Source of the DNA: Aurantiacibacter sp. MUD61
GTDB taxonomy: Bacteria > Pseudomonadota > Alphaproteobacteria > Sphingomonadales > Sphingomonadaceae
Assembly (NCBI RefSeq): GCF_027912455.1
Contig: NZ_CP115446.1
Span: 519,501 to 583,500, forward strand
Length of the DNA stretch: 64,000 bases
Reading direction: 5' to 3'
The translations under genes and the position numbers were made by a program. Shown here one piece after another: positions 45,795 through 55,212 of this stretch; the stretch's first letter is position 1; every line of letters begins with the position of its first letter. The notes below the pieces were generated by a model. That model ran no database searches. It saw only the letters and a list, made by a program, of their open reading frames with translations, and had not been told where the DNA came from.

Positions 45795-45883
45795 TACCCT
45801 TGTCTCCTCACGCGCCTTTTCGCGCGCTCCCTTTCCTGACGCAAGCGTGGCAATTGTGTTCCGCTTTGCTTAGAGATCGGCGG

Positions 45884-48800
45884 ATGACGGCATCTTATCG
45901 CTTCGCCATAGATCGCGGCGGCACCTTCACCGATGTGGTGGCGCAGCTGCCCGATGGGCGGCTGGTGACAACCAAGCTGCTTTCCAGCAATCCGCAGCAA
46001 TATCCCGATGCCGCAAGCGAGGCCGTGCGGCGCGTGATGGAAGAGCATGGAGAGGCTCCGATTGCAGAGCTGCGCATCGGCACGACGATTGCCACCAATG
46101 CTCTGCTGGAACGTCAAGGTGCGCGCGTTGCTCTCGCGATAACGCAGGGACACCGCGATGCGCTGCGGATCGGCAACCAGTCGCGTCCGGACATTTTCGC
46201 GCGGCACATCGTAAAGCCCGAACGGCTGGAACAACGCACGATCGAAATTACCGAACGCCTAGGCGCTGACGGCGAAGTGCTGACGCCTCTCGATGAAGCG
46301 GCCGCAAAGCGCGACTTGCAGGCATTGCGCGATGAAGGCTTCGACGCGCTTGCTATCGTGCTGATGCACGGCTGGACCTACACCGATCACGAGAAGCGCG
46401 TGGCAGCGATCGCGCGCGAGCTGGGTTTTACGCAGGTCAGCGCCAGTCATGAAGTGTCCCCTCTGATCCGCCTCGTCCCGCGCGGCGATACCAGCGTTGC
46501 CGACGCCTATCTCTCGCCCGTGATCCGCGAGTACGTCGAGCAATTGGCAGAGCGCCTTCCCGATCACGGCAGTTTGCGCTTCATGCAATCGAACGGCGGC
46601 CTCGCCGATGCCCACGCCTTTCGCGGCAAGGATGCGGTGCTTTCCGGCCCGGCAGGCGGCGTTGTGGGCATGGCCCGGACGGCAGAGGCGCTCGGTTACA
46701 CCAGGCTTATCGGCTTCGACATGGGCGGCACAAGCACCGATGTCTGCCATTATTCGGGCGAATATGAACGCACTGGAGAAAGCGTTGTCGCAGGCGTGCG
46801 CATCGCCGCGCCGATGATGCAGGTTCACACGGTGGCAGCGGGTGGTGGCTCGATCTGCCGCTTCGACGGGCAACGTCTGCGCGTCGGCCCCGAAAGCGCG
46901 GGCGCTGACCCCGGCCCCGCCTGTTATCGCAAGGGCGGCCCGCTGACGGTGACCGATTGCAATCTGGTTCTCGGCCGGATCGACCCGGAGGAGTTTCCGC
47001 ATGTCTTCGGGCCGGATGGTGACCAGCCGATCGATCCCGAAGCATCGCGCGCACACCTCGCGGAAGTCGCCGCAACGCTGCCGGAGCCGATGGCGCTGGA
47101 CGAACTGGCAGAAGGTTTCCTCACCCTCGCCGTCGATGAAATGGCGAATGCCATCCGCAAGATTTCAACCGCGCGCGGGCATGATGTGACCACCCACGCA
47201 CTAGCCTGTTTCGGTGGAGCGGGCGGGCAATTCGCCTGCCGCGTGGCGGATGAGCTGGGGATGGAAACGGTGCTGGTGCACCCCTTCTCCGGCATTTTGA
47301 GCGCCTATGGCATAGGCCTCGCTCCGGTTATCGCCATGCGCGAAGCGGGCGTGGTGAAACCACTTTCGGAAGATTACTCAGCCGCGCTCGCCGATTTGCA
47401 GGATGTCGCGCGCGGTGATTTGAATGCGCAGGGTATCGCAGACATCAATATCGCTCTCATCACCCGTTTGCGACTGCGTTTCGATGGCAGCGATACGACG
47501 CTCGACCTGCCGCTGAGTGACGATGCAGACAGTACCTTCCGCGAAGAGCATCGCAAGCGTTTCGGCTGGTCTGACGAGGACGCACCGATCATCCTCGAAG
47601 CGCTGAGCGTGGAGGCGCAGGGAACCAGCGGCGGGCTCGCCGCACGTGCTGAATGCGAGACCCGGGGTCAGCTTGCGCGCGGTGAGTCTCTGGAAGGCCC
47701 CGCGCTCATCGCCGATCCCAGCGCAACGACAATCGTCGAGGAGGGGTGGAGCGCAAAGCTCGTAGAAGACGGCTCTATCATCCTCACCCGCAGCGCAGAG
47801 CAGACGCGCGCACCCGCTGCCGGAACGCAGGTAGACCCCGTCCGCCTCGCCATTTTCAACAACGCCTTCATGGCGATTGCCGAAGAGATGGGCGTGGTGC
47901 TGGAAGCCACGGCCAGCTCGGTGAACATCAAGGAGCGGCTCGATTTTTCCTGCGCGCTGTTCGATGCGGAAGGATCGCTGATCGCCAATGCGCCGCATAT
48001 CCCTGTGCATCTGGGCAGCATGTCGGCAAGCATCCGCACGGTCATCGCCAATCGCGCAAACAGCCCGCGCGGCATTCGGCGCGGTGACGCTTACGCGGTG
48101 AACGATCCCTACAACGGCGGCACTCATCTGCCCGATGTGACGGTGATCGTGCCGGTATTCTGGAGCGAGAGCTCGCCCAATCCGCAGGCCTTTGTCGCCG
48201 CGCGCGGGCATCATGCCGATATCGGCGGGATCGCGCCCGGCTCCATGCCGCCGAACAGTCGCACAATCCACGATGAAGGCATTCGCCTCGACGATGTGCT
48301 GCTGGTGGATGAAGGGCGGTTCTGCGAGGCGGAGATACGCGCATTGCTGGGGGCAGGCGAACATCCGGTACGCAATCCCGATCGCAATATCTCGGACCTG
48401 AAAGCCCAGCTTGCCGCCTGCGCGCGGGGAAGCGACCTGCTCGGCAATGCCGCGAGCGAGCACGGCGGCGAGGTCATCACCGCCTATATGGGCCATGTCA
48501 TGGACAATGGCGAAGCGGCCGTGCGCACTTTGCTGGAAAGCCTGCCCGAAGGCGAGTTCGCCTATGGCATGGACAATGGCGCTAAGGTGCGCGTAGGCAT
48601 CTCCATCGACCGCGAAAACCGCTCCGCAATCTTCGACTTCACCGGGACCAGCGCGCAGCTGGGTGACAATTTCAATGCCCCCGCCTCCATCACCCGCGCC
48701 GCCGTGCTCTACGCGCTGCGCTGCCTTGTCGATGACGATGTGCCGCTCAATGACGGGTGCCTGCGGCCTGTAACCCTGCGCATTCCCGAAGGCTCAATGC

Positions 48801-49375
48801 TCTCCCCCAATCCGCCTGCCGCGATTGTCGCGGGGAATGTCGAGACGAGCCAGGTCGTCACCGACGCGGTGCTGGCGGCGTGCGGCGCGCTTGCCCCAGC
48901 GCAGGGCACGATGAACAATCTTACCTTCGGCAATGCCGAGCATCAGTATTACGAGACGATCTGTGGCGGATCGGGTGCGGGACCGGATCATCCGGGCACT
49001 GATGCCGTGCAGACTCATATGACCAATTCGCGCCTCACCGATCCCGAAGTGCTCGAAGCGCGGCTGCCGGTGCGGGTGGATGCCTTTGCCATTCGCAGCG
49101 GCTCGGGCGGAAAAGGGGCTCAGCGCGGTGGAGAAGGGGTTGAACGCCGTCTTGCCTTCCGCGAGACCATGCAGGTGCAGATGCTCGCCAATCGCCGGAA
49201 GATCGCTCCGCACGGCATCAAAGGTGGCGAGGATGCAAAGCCGGGGGAGACCTTTGTGGAACATACCGATGGCCGCGTCACGCAGCTGGGCGCGCAGGGC
49301 TCTGCAGAAGTCGAACCGGGCGATATGGTGGTAATCCGCACGCCGGGTGGCGGCGGATACGGGCCAGCGAAATGA
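45884..49375 (+). CDS. 5-oxoprolinase (hydantoinase A/B fusion)
   Basis: The 1163-residue enzyme should hydrolyse 5-oxoproline to glutamate using ATP. The N-terminal hydantoinase-A half has IDRGGTFTDVV and IGFDMGGTSTDVCHYSGEYE with phosphate-binding loops. The C-terminal hydantoinase-B half begins around residue 645 with LAIFNNAFMAIAEEMGVVLE and includes NDPYNGGTHLPDVTV and ICGGSGAGPDHPGTDAVQTH. The chosen ATG 45884 gives the usual short leader; an upstream start at 45800 lacks support. A glutathione-linked role fits the downstream persulfide genes. It overlaps DUF2891 by four bases (ATGA) and is the first gene of a seven-gene operon. Confidence 0.92.
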   Translation: MTASYRFAIDRGGTFTDVVAQLPDGRLVTTKLLSSNPQQYPDAASEAVRRVMEEHGEAPIAELRIGTTIATNALLERQGARVALAITQGHRDALRIGNQSRPDIFARHIVKPERLEQRTIEITERLGADGEVLTPLDEAAAKRDLQALRDEGFDALAIVLMHGWTYTDHEKRVAAIARELGFTQVSASHEVSPLIRLVPRGDTSVADAYLSPVIREYVEQLAERLPDHGSLRFMQSNGGLADAHAFRGKDAVLSGPAGGVVGMARTAEALGYTRLIGFDMGGTSTDVCHYSGEYERTGESVVAGVRIAAPMMQVHTVAAGGGSICRFDGQRLRVGPESAGADPGPACYRKGGPLTVTDCNLVLGRIDPEEFPHVFGPDGDQPIDPEASRAHLAEVAATLPEPMALDELAEGFLTLAVDEMANAIRKISTARGHDVTTHALACFGGAGGQFACRVADELGMETVLVHPFSGILSAYGIGLAPVIAMREAGVVKPLSEDYSAALADLQDVARGDLNAQGIADINIALITRLRLRFDGSDTTLDLPLSDDADSTFREEHRKRFGWSDEDAPIILEALSVEAQGTSGGLAARAECETRGQLARGESLEGPALIADPSATTIVEEGWSAKLVEDGSIILTRSAEQTRAPAAGTQVDPVRLAIFNNAFMAIAEEMGVVLEATASSVNIKERLDFSCALFDAEGSLIANAPHIPVHLGSMSASIRTVIANRANSPRGIRRGDAYAVNDPYNGGTHLPDVTVIVPVFWSESSPNPQAFVAARGHHADIGGIAPGSMPPNSRTIHDEGIRLDDVLLVDEGRFCEAEIRALLGAGEHPVRNPDRNISDLKAQLAACARGSDLLGNAASEHGGEVITAYMGHVMDNGEAAVRTLLESLPEGEFAYGMDNGAKVRVGISIDRENRSAIFDFTGTSAQLGDNFNAPASITRAAVLYALRCLVDDDVPLNDGCLRPVTLRIPEGSMLSPNPPAAIVAGNVETSQVVTDAVLAACGALAPAQGTMNNLTFGNAEHQYYETICGGSGAGPDHPGTDAVQTHMTNSRLTDPEVLEARLPVRVDAFAIRSGSGGKGAQRGGEGVERRLAFRETMQVQMLANRRKIAPHGIKGGEDAKPGETFVEHTDGRVTQLGAQGSAEVEPGDMVVIRTPGGGGYGPAK

Positions 49376-50370
49376 GCGTGGATCCATCCATGGCCGGACG
49401 TTTCGCGCGCACCGCGCTGGGCCATGTCACTCAGGAATATCCCAACAAGCTTGACCATGTGATGGGAAACGATGCCGATGCGCAAAGCCCGCGCGTGCTG
49501 CATCCGGTGTTCTTCGGCAGTTTCGACTGGCATAGCTGCGTGCACAGCTGGTGGCTGCTGCTGACGATCCGGCGGATCTATCCCGATCTGCCCGAAGTCC
49601 CGCAGATCACCGCGCTGGCGGACGAGCTTTTTACGGCTGATAATTTCGCCGTCGAAACCGCCTATGCCAAGCGCCCGGAATCGCGCGGGTTCGAGCGGCC
49701 CTACGGCTGGGCATGGTATCTCAAGCTGCATCTGGAGGCATCGCAGGATCAGGCAAAGCCCTGGGCGCAGCATATGGAGCCGCTCGCGCGCCAATTCGCC
49801 GCCGGGTGGCGCGATTACCTTAAAGCCCTCGCCTATCCGATCCGCACCGGAACCCATTTCAACACGGCCTTCGCCATGCGCCTGTCGCTCGATTGGGCGG
49901 AGGTGTTCGATCCGGCGCTCGCCCGTTTGATCGGCGATAGCGCAATGGGCTGGTTCGAGGGGCAGCGCGATGTCCGCCCGATTGAACCTTCCGGCGATGA
50001 TTTCCTCTCCGGCACGCTCACCGTGGCGCAGCTGATGCGCAAAGTGGGCCGCGTGCCCTTTGCCGAGTGGCTGGATGGCTATCTGCCCGATCTGGAGCAG
50101 GGCCGCCCCGCCTGCCTGTTCGATCCCGTGGTTCCCCGCGACCGCAGCGATGGCAAGATGGCCCATCTCGACGGGTTCAACATCTCGCGCGCATGGAGCT
50201 GGATTGAAATCGGCAAAGCCGCCAATCTGCCGCCCCGCGAGGGCCCCCCGGAAATCGCGCTGTATAACGCCTCCATCGATCAGATCGATCAGGATTATAT
50301 GTCATCCCATTGGTTGGCGAGTTTCGCGCTGCTCACCATATTGGCCTATGAGGAAAGGCATTCATCATGA
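49372..50370 (+). CDS. DUF2891 protein
   Basis: The 332-residue soluble protein carries HPVFFGSFDWHSCVHSWWLL at about residues 43-62, the DUF2891 hallmark with several His, Asp and Cys residues that could bind metal. It continues with GWAWYLKLHLEA and RTGTHFNTAFAMRLSLDWA, giving an alpha-helical toroid-like appearance. No signal peptide is seen. Family function is unknown. Position inside the oxoprolinase-sulfur operon, with four-base overlaps on both sides, suggests a role in the same pathway. Confidence 0.9.
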   Translation: MSVDPSMAGRFARTALGHVTQEYPNKLDHVMGNDADAQSPRVLHPVFFGSFDWHSCVHSWWLLLTIRRIYPDLPEVPQITALADELFTADNFAVETAYAKRPESRGFERPYGWAWYLKLHLEASQDQAKPWAQHMEPLARQFAAGWRDYLKALAYPIRTGTHFNTAFAMRLSLDWAEVFDPALARLIGDSAMGWFEGQRDVRPIEPSGDDFLSGTLTVAQLMRKVGRVPFAEWLDGYLPDLEQGRPACLFDPVVPRDRSDGKMAHLDGFNISRAWSWIEIGKAANLPPREGPPEIALYNASIDQIDQDYMSSHWLASFALLTILAYEERHSS

Positions 50371-51299
50371 CCGATACAGACACCGCTCTCCAGCAAGCCA
50401 CCACGCAGGTAGAGGCAGCATTGGCCGATGCGGCAAAGCGCCCCACCATCGCCGGTTTCTTCGACGAGGCGACCAATACCATCAGCTATGTCGTCAGCGA
50501 TCCTGCCACGAAAGAAGCGGCGGTGATCGATTCCGTGCTCGATTATCAGGCGGCATCCGGGCGCACGTCCTACGGCTCGGCTGACCGGATCATCGAATAT
50601 GTCGAGGCGAACGATCTCACCGTCACCTGGCATATCGAGACCCATGCCCATGCCGATCACATTTCGGCAGCGCCCTATCTGCAGGAAAAGCTCGGCGGAA
50701 AGCTTAGCATCGGCAAGCAAATCATCCGCGTGCAGGATGTGTTCGGCAAGCTCTTCAATGCAGGCACCGATTTCGAGCGGGACGGATCGCAATTCGATCA
50801 CCTGTTCACCGATGGCGAGCATTTCAGCATTGGCGAATTGGAAGGCATCGTCCTGCATGTGCCGGGCCACACGCCCGCCGACATGGCATTCATCATCGGC
50901 GATGCGGCCTTTGTGGGTGACACGCTGTTCATGCCCGACTTCGGGACTGCACGCGCGGATTTCCCCGGCGGCGATGCACGCCAGCTATTCCAGTCGATCC
51001 GCCGCCTGCTCCGCCTGCCAGACGATACGCGGCTCTTCCTCTGCCATGATTACAAGGCGCCCGGGCGCGATGAATACGCTTGGGAAAGCACGGTCAAATT
51101 GCAGCGCGAGAACAATGTCCACGTGAAGGACGGCACCAGCGAGGATGAATTCGTCGCCATGCGCACCGCGCGCGATGCGACGCTCGACATGCCGACGCTG
51201 ATCCTGCCCAGCGTGCAGGTGAATATTCGCGGGGGTCGCCTTCCCGAACCTGAGGAGAATGGGGTGAGCTACATAAAGATTCCGGTGAACGCGGTATGA
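50367..51299 (+). CDS. Metallo-beta-lactamase-fold hydrolase, persulfide dioxygenase-like
   Basis: The 310-residue protein has the metal-binding motif HIETHAHADHISAAPYLQ. Further ligands are His in HVPGHTPADM and Asp in VGDTLFMPDFG, with a later His in FLCHDYKAPG. The layout resembles ETHE1/Blh-type persulfide dioxygenases, which oxidise glutathione persulfide to sulfite and glutathione. The following YeeE and DUF442 genes support that. A glyoxalase II activity is an alternative but less likely from context. It is coupled to both neighbours by four-base overlaps. Confidence 0.85.
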   Translation: MTDTDTALQQATTQVEAALADAAKRPTIAGFFDEATNTISYVVSDPATKEAAVIDSVLDYQAASGRTSYGSADRIIEYVEANDLTVTWHIETHAHADHISAAPYLQEKLGGKLSIGKQIIRVQDVFGKLFNAGTDFERDGSQFDHLFTDGEHFSIGELEGIVLHVPGHTPADMAFIIGDAAFVGDTLFMPDFGTARADFPGGDARQLFQSIRRLLRLPDDTRLFLCHDYKAPGRDEYAWESTVKLQRENNVHVKDGTSEDEFVAMRTARDATLDMPTLILPSVQVNIRGGRLPEPEENGVSYIKIPVNAV

Positions 51300-51760
51300 C
51301 GCTGCTCGCCTTCATCCTGCCCGGCTTTCCCGACGCGGCACCGCTGGCGGGTCTTGCCGGCGGCGCGCTGATCGGCATTGCGGCGGCCATCATGCTGCTC
51401 GGTCTTGGACGGATCGCCGGTGTCTCCGGCATCGCTGCCAAAGCCGCAGGCCTCGGCGGAAGCGGCATGGACCGGATGAGCGCATGGGCCTTCGTCATCG
51501 GCCTGCCGCTTGGCGCTTTCATCATCGCGCTGGCGAGCGGCGGGCTTGAGCCGAGCTTTGCCGGCCCCGTTCCGCTGATCATCGCCGGATTGCTGGTGGG
51601 CGTGGGCACGCGCATCGGCAGTGGTTGCACCAGCGGGCACGGCGTATGCGGGATGAGCCGCCTGTCGGTGCGCTCGATCGTCGCAACGCTAACTTTCATG
51701 GCGACGGGCATCGCCACGGTGGCAATAATGAACGCCATGGGGCTGGAGGTGCTGTCATGA
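51296..51760 (+). CDS. YeeE/YedE (PmpA-type) transporter half, first subunit
   Basis: The 154-residue protein has four or five hydrophobic helices and the motif GSGCTSGHGVCGMSRLSVRS, in which conserved Cys residues carry sulfur in YeeE-like thiosulfate channels. Split versions of two short subunits are common next to persulfide dioxygenase genes. It probably moves a thiol-reactive sulfur species across the inner membrane. Its stop overlaps the next start by four bases (ATGA). Confidence 0.88.
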   Translation: MTLLAFILPGFPDAAPLAGLAGGALIGIAAAIMLLGLGRIAGVSGIAAKAAGLGGSGMDRMSAWAFVIGLPLGAFIIALASGGLEPSFAGPVPLIIAGLLVGVGTRIGSGCTSGHGVCGMSRLSVRSIVATLTFMATGIATVAIMNAMGLEVLS

Positions 51761-52176
51761 GCGCGCGGGCTATCACAGGATTGATCGGCGGGACCGTGTT
51801 CGGCGCTGGCCTTGCACTTGGCGGAATGACCGATCCGGCACGTGTGCGCGGTTTCCTCGATCTCTTCGGCGATTGGGACCCGACCCTTGCCTTCGTCATG
51901 GGCGGCGCGCTCATCGTCATGGCGATCGCGTGGCGTATCGTTCCCGGTATGGCGCGCCCGCTGTTCGAAGACGGCTTTCACGTCCCCACCCGCAGCGATT
52001 TGGACGCAAAACTGATTGGCGGCGCAGCGCTGTTCGGCATTGGCTGGGGCGTTGCAGGCCTTTGCCCCGGCCCTGGCTTTGCCGCGCTCGCAATCGCCCC
52101 TGTCGATGCCGCAATCTTTGTTGTCGCGATGATGGCAGGCATGCTGCTGGTGCGTTTCACCGAAAGGAAAAGCTGA
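51757..52176 (+). CDS. YeeE/YedE (PmpB-type) transporter half, second subunit
   Basis: The 139-residue protein has four hydrophobic helices and the family motifs GLALGGMTDPARVRGFLDLF and GWGVAGLCPGPGFAALA with one conserved Cys. It pairs with the preceding subunit to make a complete two-part channel. A frame remains open upstream to 51625 inside the previous gene, but ATG 51757 with its ATGA overlap is the evident start. The TGA shares one base with the next ATG (TGATG). Confidence 0.88.
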   Translation: MSARAITGLIGGTVFGAGLALGGMTDPARVRGFLDLFGDWDPTLAFVMGGALIVMAIAWRIVPGMARPLFEDGFHVPTRSDLDAKLIGGAALFGIGWGVAGLCPGPGFAALAIAPVDAAIFVVAMMAGMLLVRFTERKS

Positions 52177-52586
52177 TGTATATTCGCAAAGTCGATGATC
52201 GTTTCGCGGTCGCGCCGCAGGTGCAGGCAGAGGACATGCAGGCGCTCGCCGATGTGGGCTACACCGCCGTGATGTGCAATCGCCCCGATGGTGAAGAGCC
52301 CGGCCAGCCGCCGCTCGCAGAGCTCAAAGCCGCAGCCGAAGCAGCGGGCCTCACCTTTCACCACGTGCCCGTATCGGGAGGCCATTTCCCTGAAGAGGCC
52401 TTGGCGGAATTCGCCCGCATCCGCCGCGAAGCCGATGGTCCGCTGCTCGCCTATTGCCGCAGTGGTACGCGCTGTATCACGATGGAAACGCTCTCCAACC
52501 CGATGGGCCTCTCTGTCGATGAACGCATCTCCCGCGCGGCCGAGGCGGGATACGATCTCTCCTCCCTGCGCGGCCATCTGAGTTGA
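52176..52586 (+). CDS. TIGR01244/DUF442 phosphatase-fold sulfur protein
   Basis: The 136-residue protein has the tyrosine-phosphatase-like fold of DUF442, with the loop LAYCRSGTRC carrying the likely reactive Cys. The early strand ADVGYTAVMCNRPDGEEP and a VPVSGGHF segment are typical. In other bacteria this domain is fused to persulfide dioxygenase (Blh), probably as a sulfurtransferase-like partner. Here the two domains are encoded separately. A longer frame begins at 51873, but ATG 52176 overlapping the upstream TGA is preferred. It overlaps the SulP start by four bases. Confidence 0.9.
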   Translation: MYIRKVDDRFAVAPQVQAEDMQALADVGYTAVMCNRPDGEEPGQPPLAELKAAAEAAGLTFHHVPVSGGHFPEEALAEFARIRREADGPLLAYCRSGTRCITMETLSNPMGLSVDERISRAAEAGYDLSSLRGHLS

Positions 52587-54334
52587 GACGATACTTCCCC
52601 ATTCTCGAATGGGGACGCGGCTATAGCCGTGCGATCCTGACAGACGATCTGGTGGCGGCGGTGATCGTCACCATCATGCTGATCCCGCAGAGCCTCGCCT
52701 ATGCGCTGCTCGCAGGGCTTCCGCCGGTTGTCGGCCTGTACGCATCGATCCTGCCGCTGGTCGCCTATGCGATCTTCGGCACCAGCCGAACGCTGGCGGT
52801 GGGCCCCGTAGCCGTCATCAGCCTGATGACCGCGAGCGCAGCGGGGGCTGTCGCGGCGCAGGGCACGGCGGAGTATCTGGAAGCGGCAATTACGCTCGCT
52901 TTCCTTTCGGGCATCATGCTTGCCGTGCTTGGCTTCCTGCGAGCGGGCTTCCTCGCCAACCTTCTTTCCCACCCGGTGATCAGCGGTTTCATTACCGCCA
53001 GCGGCATATTGATCGCGACGAGCCAGCTGAAACACATCCTCGGCATATCGGCGGGCGGAGACAATTGGCCGACCATGCTCGCCTCCCTCGCTGCGAGCAT
53101 TGGCGAGACCAATCTCTGGACGCTTGCTGTCGGTGTTCCGGCGACGCTTTTCCTGTTCTGGGTGCGTAAGGGGATGAAGCGCAGCCTGCTGGCAACCGGC
53201 ATGAACGCGCGCGCGGCAGATATCGCGATCAAGGCCGGGCCGGTACTGGCCGTGGCGGTGACGATCCTTGCGGCGATCGCTTTCAACCTCGCTGAGAAAG
53301 GCGTCAATCTGGTGGGAGAAATCCCCGCAGGCCTGCCGCCATTCGCCCTGGCTTCAACCGACCTTTCGCTGATCGAGCAGTTGTGGGTGCCCGCCCTCCT
53401 CATTTCGATCATCGGCTTTGTCGAAAGCGTTTCGGTCGCGCAGACGCTCGCCGCCAAGCGCCGCCAGCGCATTGCCCCCGATCAGGAGCTGATTGGCCTC
53501 GGCGCATCCAATATCGCCAGCGCCTTTTCGGGCGGATATCCGGTCACCGGCGGCTTTGCCCGCTCGGTGGTGAATTTCGATGCGGGTGCGCAGACACCCG
53601 CCGCTGGGGCGTTCACCGCAGTGGGCATTGCGCTTGCCAGCCTGTTCCTCACCCCGCTGCTCACCAGCCTGCCGATCGCGACATTGGCGGGGGTGATTAT
53701 CGTCGCGGTGCTGGCGCTGGTCGATTTCAAGACGCCGGGGCAATTGTGGCGCTATTCGAAAGCCGACTTTGCCGCACATGTCGCCACCATCGGCATTACC
53801 CTGCTGGCAGGCGTTGAGCTGGGCGTCATTGCCGGTGTGGGCGTTGGCCTGCTGCTTTACCTCTGGCGCGCCAGCCGTCCGCATGCCGCCATCGTGGGCC
53901 GCATGCCCGAAACCGAGCATTTCCGTAATGTGGAGCGGCACAAGGTTTTCACTGTGCCGCATGTGCTTTCGATCCGCATCGATGAAAGCCTCACCTATCT
54001 CAACGCGCGCTGGCTGGAGGAATATGTGCTGGAGCGCGTGGCCGAGCGGCCCGAACTGCGCCACGTCATCCTGATGGCGAGTGCGGTAAACGAGATCGAT
54101 GCCTCGGGCCTCGAAAGCCTCGAAGCGATCAATCACCGGCTGATCGACGGCGGCATCGGCTTGCATTTGTCCGAAGTCAAAGGCCCGGTGATGGACCGTC
54201 TCCAGCGCACCGACTTTATCGAAGAGCTGAACGGCCGCGTCTATCTCTCACAGAGTCGCGCCTTCGACGAGCTGCTGCGCGATGACGGAGAGGACACCGC
54301 GATACCGGACGATTTCCCGCGCGGGGTGATCTGA
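52583..54334 (+). CDS. SulP-family anion transporter with STAS domain
   Basis: The 583-residue inner-membrane protein begins at TTG overlapping the previous stop by four bases. It has the SulP core with IPQSLAYALLAGLPPVVGLY near residues 35-54, LAVGPVAVISLMT, and an AFSGGYPVTGGFARSVVNFD segment. A cytoplasmic STAS domain follows (about 465-570) with NEIDASGLESLEAI. SulP proteins exchange sulfate, bicarbonate and related anions. Its place at the end of a persulfide oxidation operon suggests export of sulfite or sulfate, although direction cannot be read from sequence. It converges on the lipoprotein gene at 54350. Confidence 0.93.
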   Translation: MRRYFPILEWGRGYSRAILTDDLVAAVIVTIMLIPQSLAYALLAGLPPVVGLYASILPLVAYAIFGTSRTLAVGPVAVISLMTASAAGAVAAQGTAEYLEAAITLAFLSGIMLAVLGFLRAGFLANLLSHPVISGFITASGILIATSQLKHILGISAGGDNWPTMLASLAASIGETNLWTLAVGVPATLFLFWVRKGMKRSLLATGMNARAADIAIKAGPVLAVAVTILAAIAFNLAEKGVNLVGEIPAGLPPFALASTDLSLIEQLWVPALLISIIGFVESVSVAQTLAAKRRQRIAPDQELIGLGASNIASAFSGGYPVTGGFARSVVNFDAGAQTPAAGAFTAVGIALASLFLTPLLTSLPIATLAGVIIVAVLALVDFKTPGQLWRYSKADFAAHVATIGITLLAGVELGVIAGVGVGLLLYLWRASRPHAAIVGRMPETEHFRNVERHKVFTVPHVLSIRIDESLTYLNARWLEEYVLERVAERPELRHVILMASAVNEIDASGLESLEAINHRLIDGGIGLHLSEVKGPVMDRLQRTDFIEELNGRVYLSQSRAFDELLRDDGEDTAIPDDFPRGVI

Positions 54335-54349
54335 TCGCGCGCCGCCGCG

Positions 54350-55135
54350 TCAGCAGCGGATATACACGAATGGCTCGCCATCTTCGAAGCTCTCAGTCAA
54401 TTGCTGACCATCGGAACTGAGAGTGTAGGTTGTCACCGTAGGAGTGCCTTCGACGCCCTCATCAGAAACGAAAAGCGCGCTCATACGGTATTCTCTATCG
54501 TTTACGCGGGTGATGTCGGAAAGCCGTGCCGTGCCGAAGGGGTAAACAAGACGCCGCGCTTCGATAGTGAAGGCGTTGCCGCTATTGCCGGTACAAGCCT
54601 CGCCACCTTCTTCATAACCATAGGTCATGTCCCATTCACCATGGAAGCTGCGGGGCAGTCCGCCGCCTTCTTGCGCCACTTCCTGCAGTGGCTCAGCCGG
54701 CGCTTCAGCGCAGCGCTCCATCCGCAGGGATGACGATCCCGGCGAGCTCATCATCAGCATGTCAGGCCCTGCCACTGTCAGCCCGAAACGATAGTCTGCT
54801 TCGGGAAATTCGGGGTTGCTCACCCGGTCGAATTCGACAACGCCATCGTCCAGAATTTCCATCTTGGACAGTGGCGGCTGGTCGTCGCCCTCGCCCACTT
54901 CGGTTGCCGTGATGACAATCGGGTTGGCGCAATCACCCATGAAGCCCCAGGTGCCGTGAAACTCCGCCGGGATTGTGACAGCGGGTTGCTCTGTCAGGGT
55001 CTGCCCATCCGCTACCGCAAGCGCGTCAGCCATGCTTTCGCCCGTTTCGTCAGACGCGCTGGCACCGCTTTCCCCGCAAGCCGTCAAGGCCAGCGCAGCG
55101 ACGACGCCAAGCGGCACGAATAATCCTTTATGCAT
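54350..55135 (-). CDS. Lipoprotein with two FHGxW-type domains
   Basis: The 261-residue precursor has a lipoprotein signal with LTAC (Cys at about 20) and an acidic linker. Two similar modules follow. The first begins EFHGTWGFMGDCAN (about residue 58) and ends LRMERC. The second begins SFHGEWDMTYGYEEG (about 163) and ends at the very C-terminus in FVYIRC. Both consist mainly of predicted beta strands with a final Arg-x-x-Cys or x-Ile-Arg-Cys. The same module occurs once in the lipoprotein at 55617. I do not know this family; a small beta-barrel held by a disulfide is inference. Confidence 0.82.
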   Translation of the reverse strand: MHKGLFVPLGVVAALALTACGESGASASDETGESMADALAVADGQTLTEQPAVTIPAEFHGTWGFMGDCANPIVITATEVGEGDDQPPLSKMEILDDGVVEFDRVSNPEFPEADYRFGLTVAGPDMLMMSSPGSSSLRMERCAEAPAEPLQEVAQEGGGLPRSFHGEWDMTYGYEEGGEACTGNSGNAFTIEARRLVYPFGTARLSDITRVNDREYRMSALFVSDEGVEGTPTVTTYTLSSDGQQLTESFEDGEPFVYIRC

Positions 55136-55212
55136 GAAGCATCCCCCTGATTGTGTTCGCAGTAATGTGAAACAGAACAGCGGGGCTTGTCCAGTGGCTG
55201 CGGCGCACCTGC

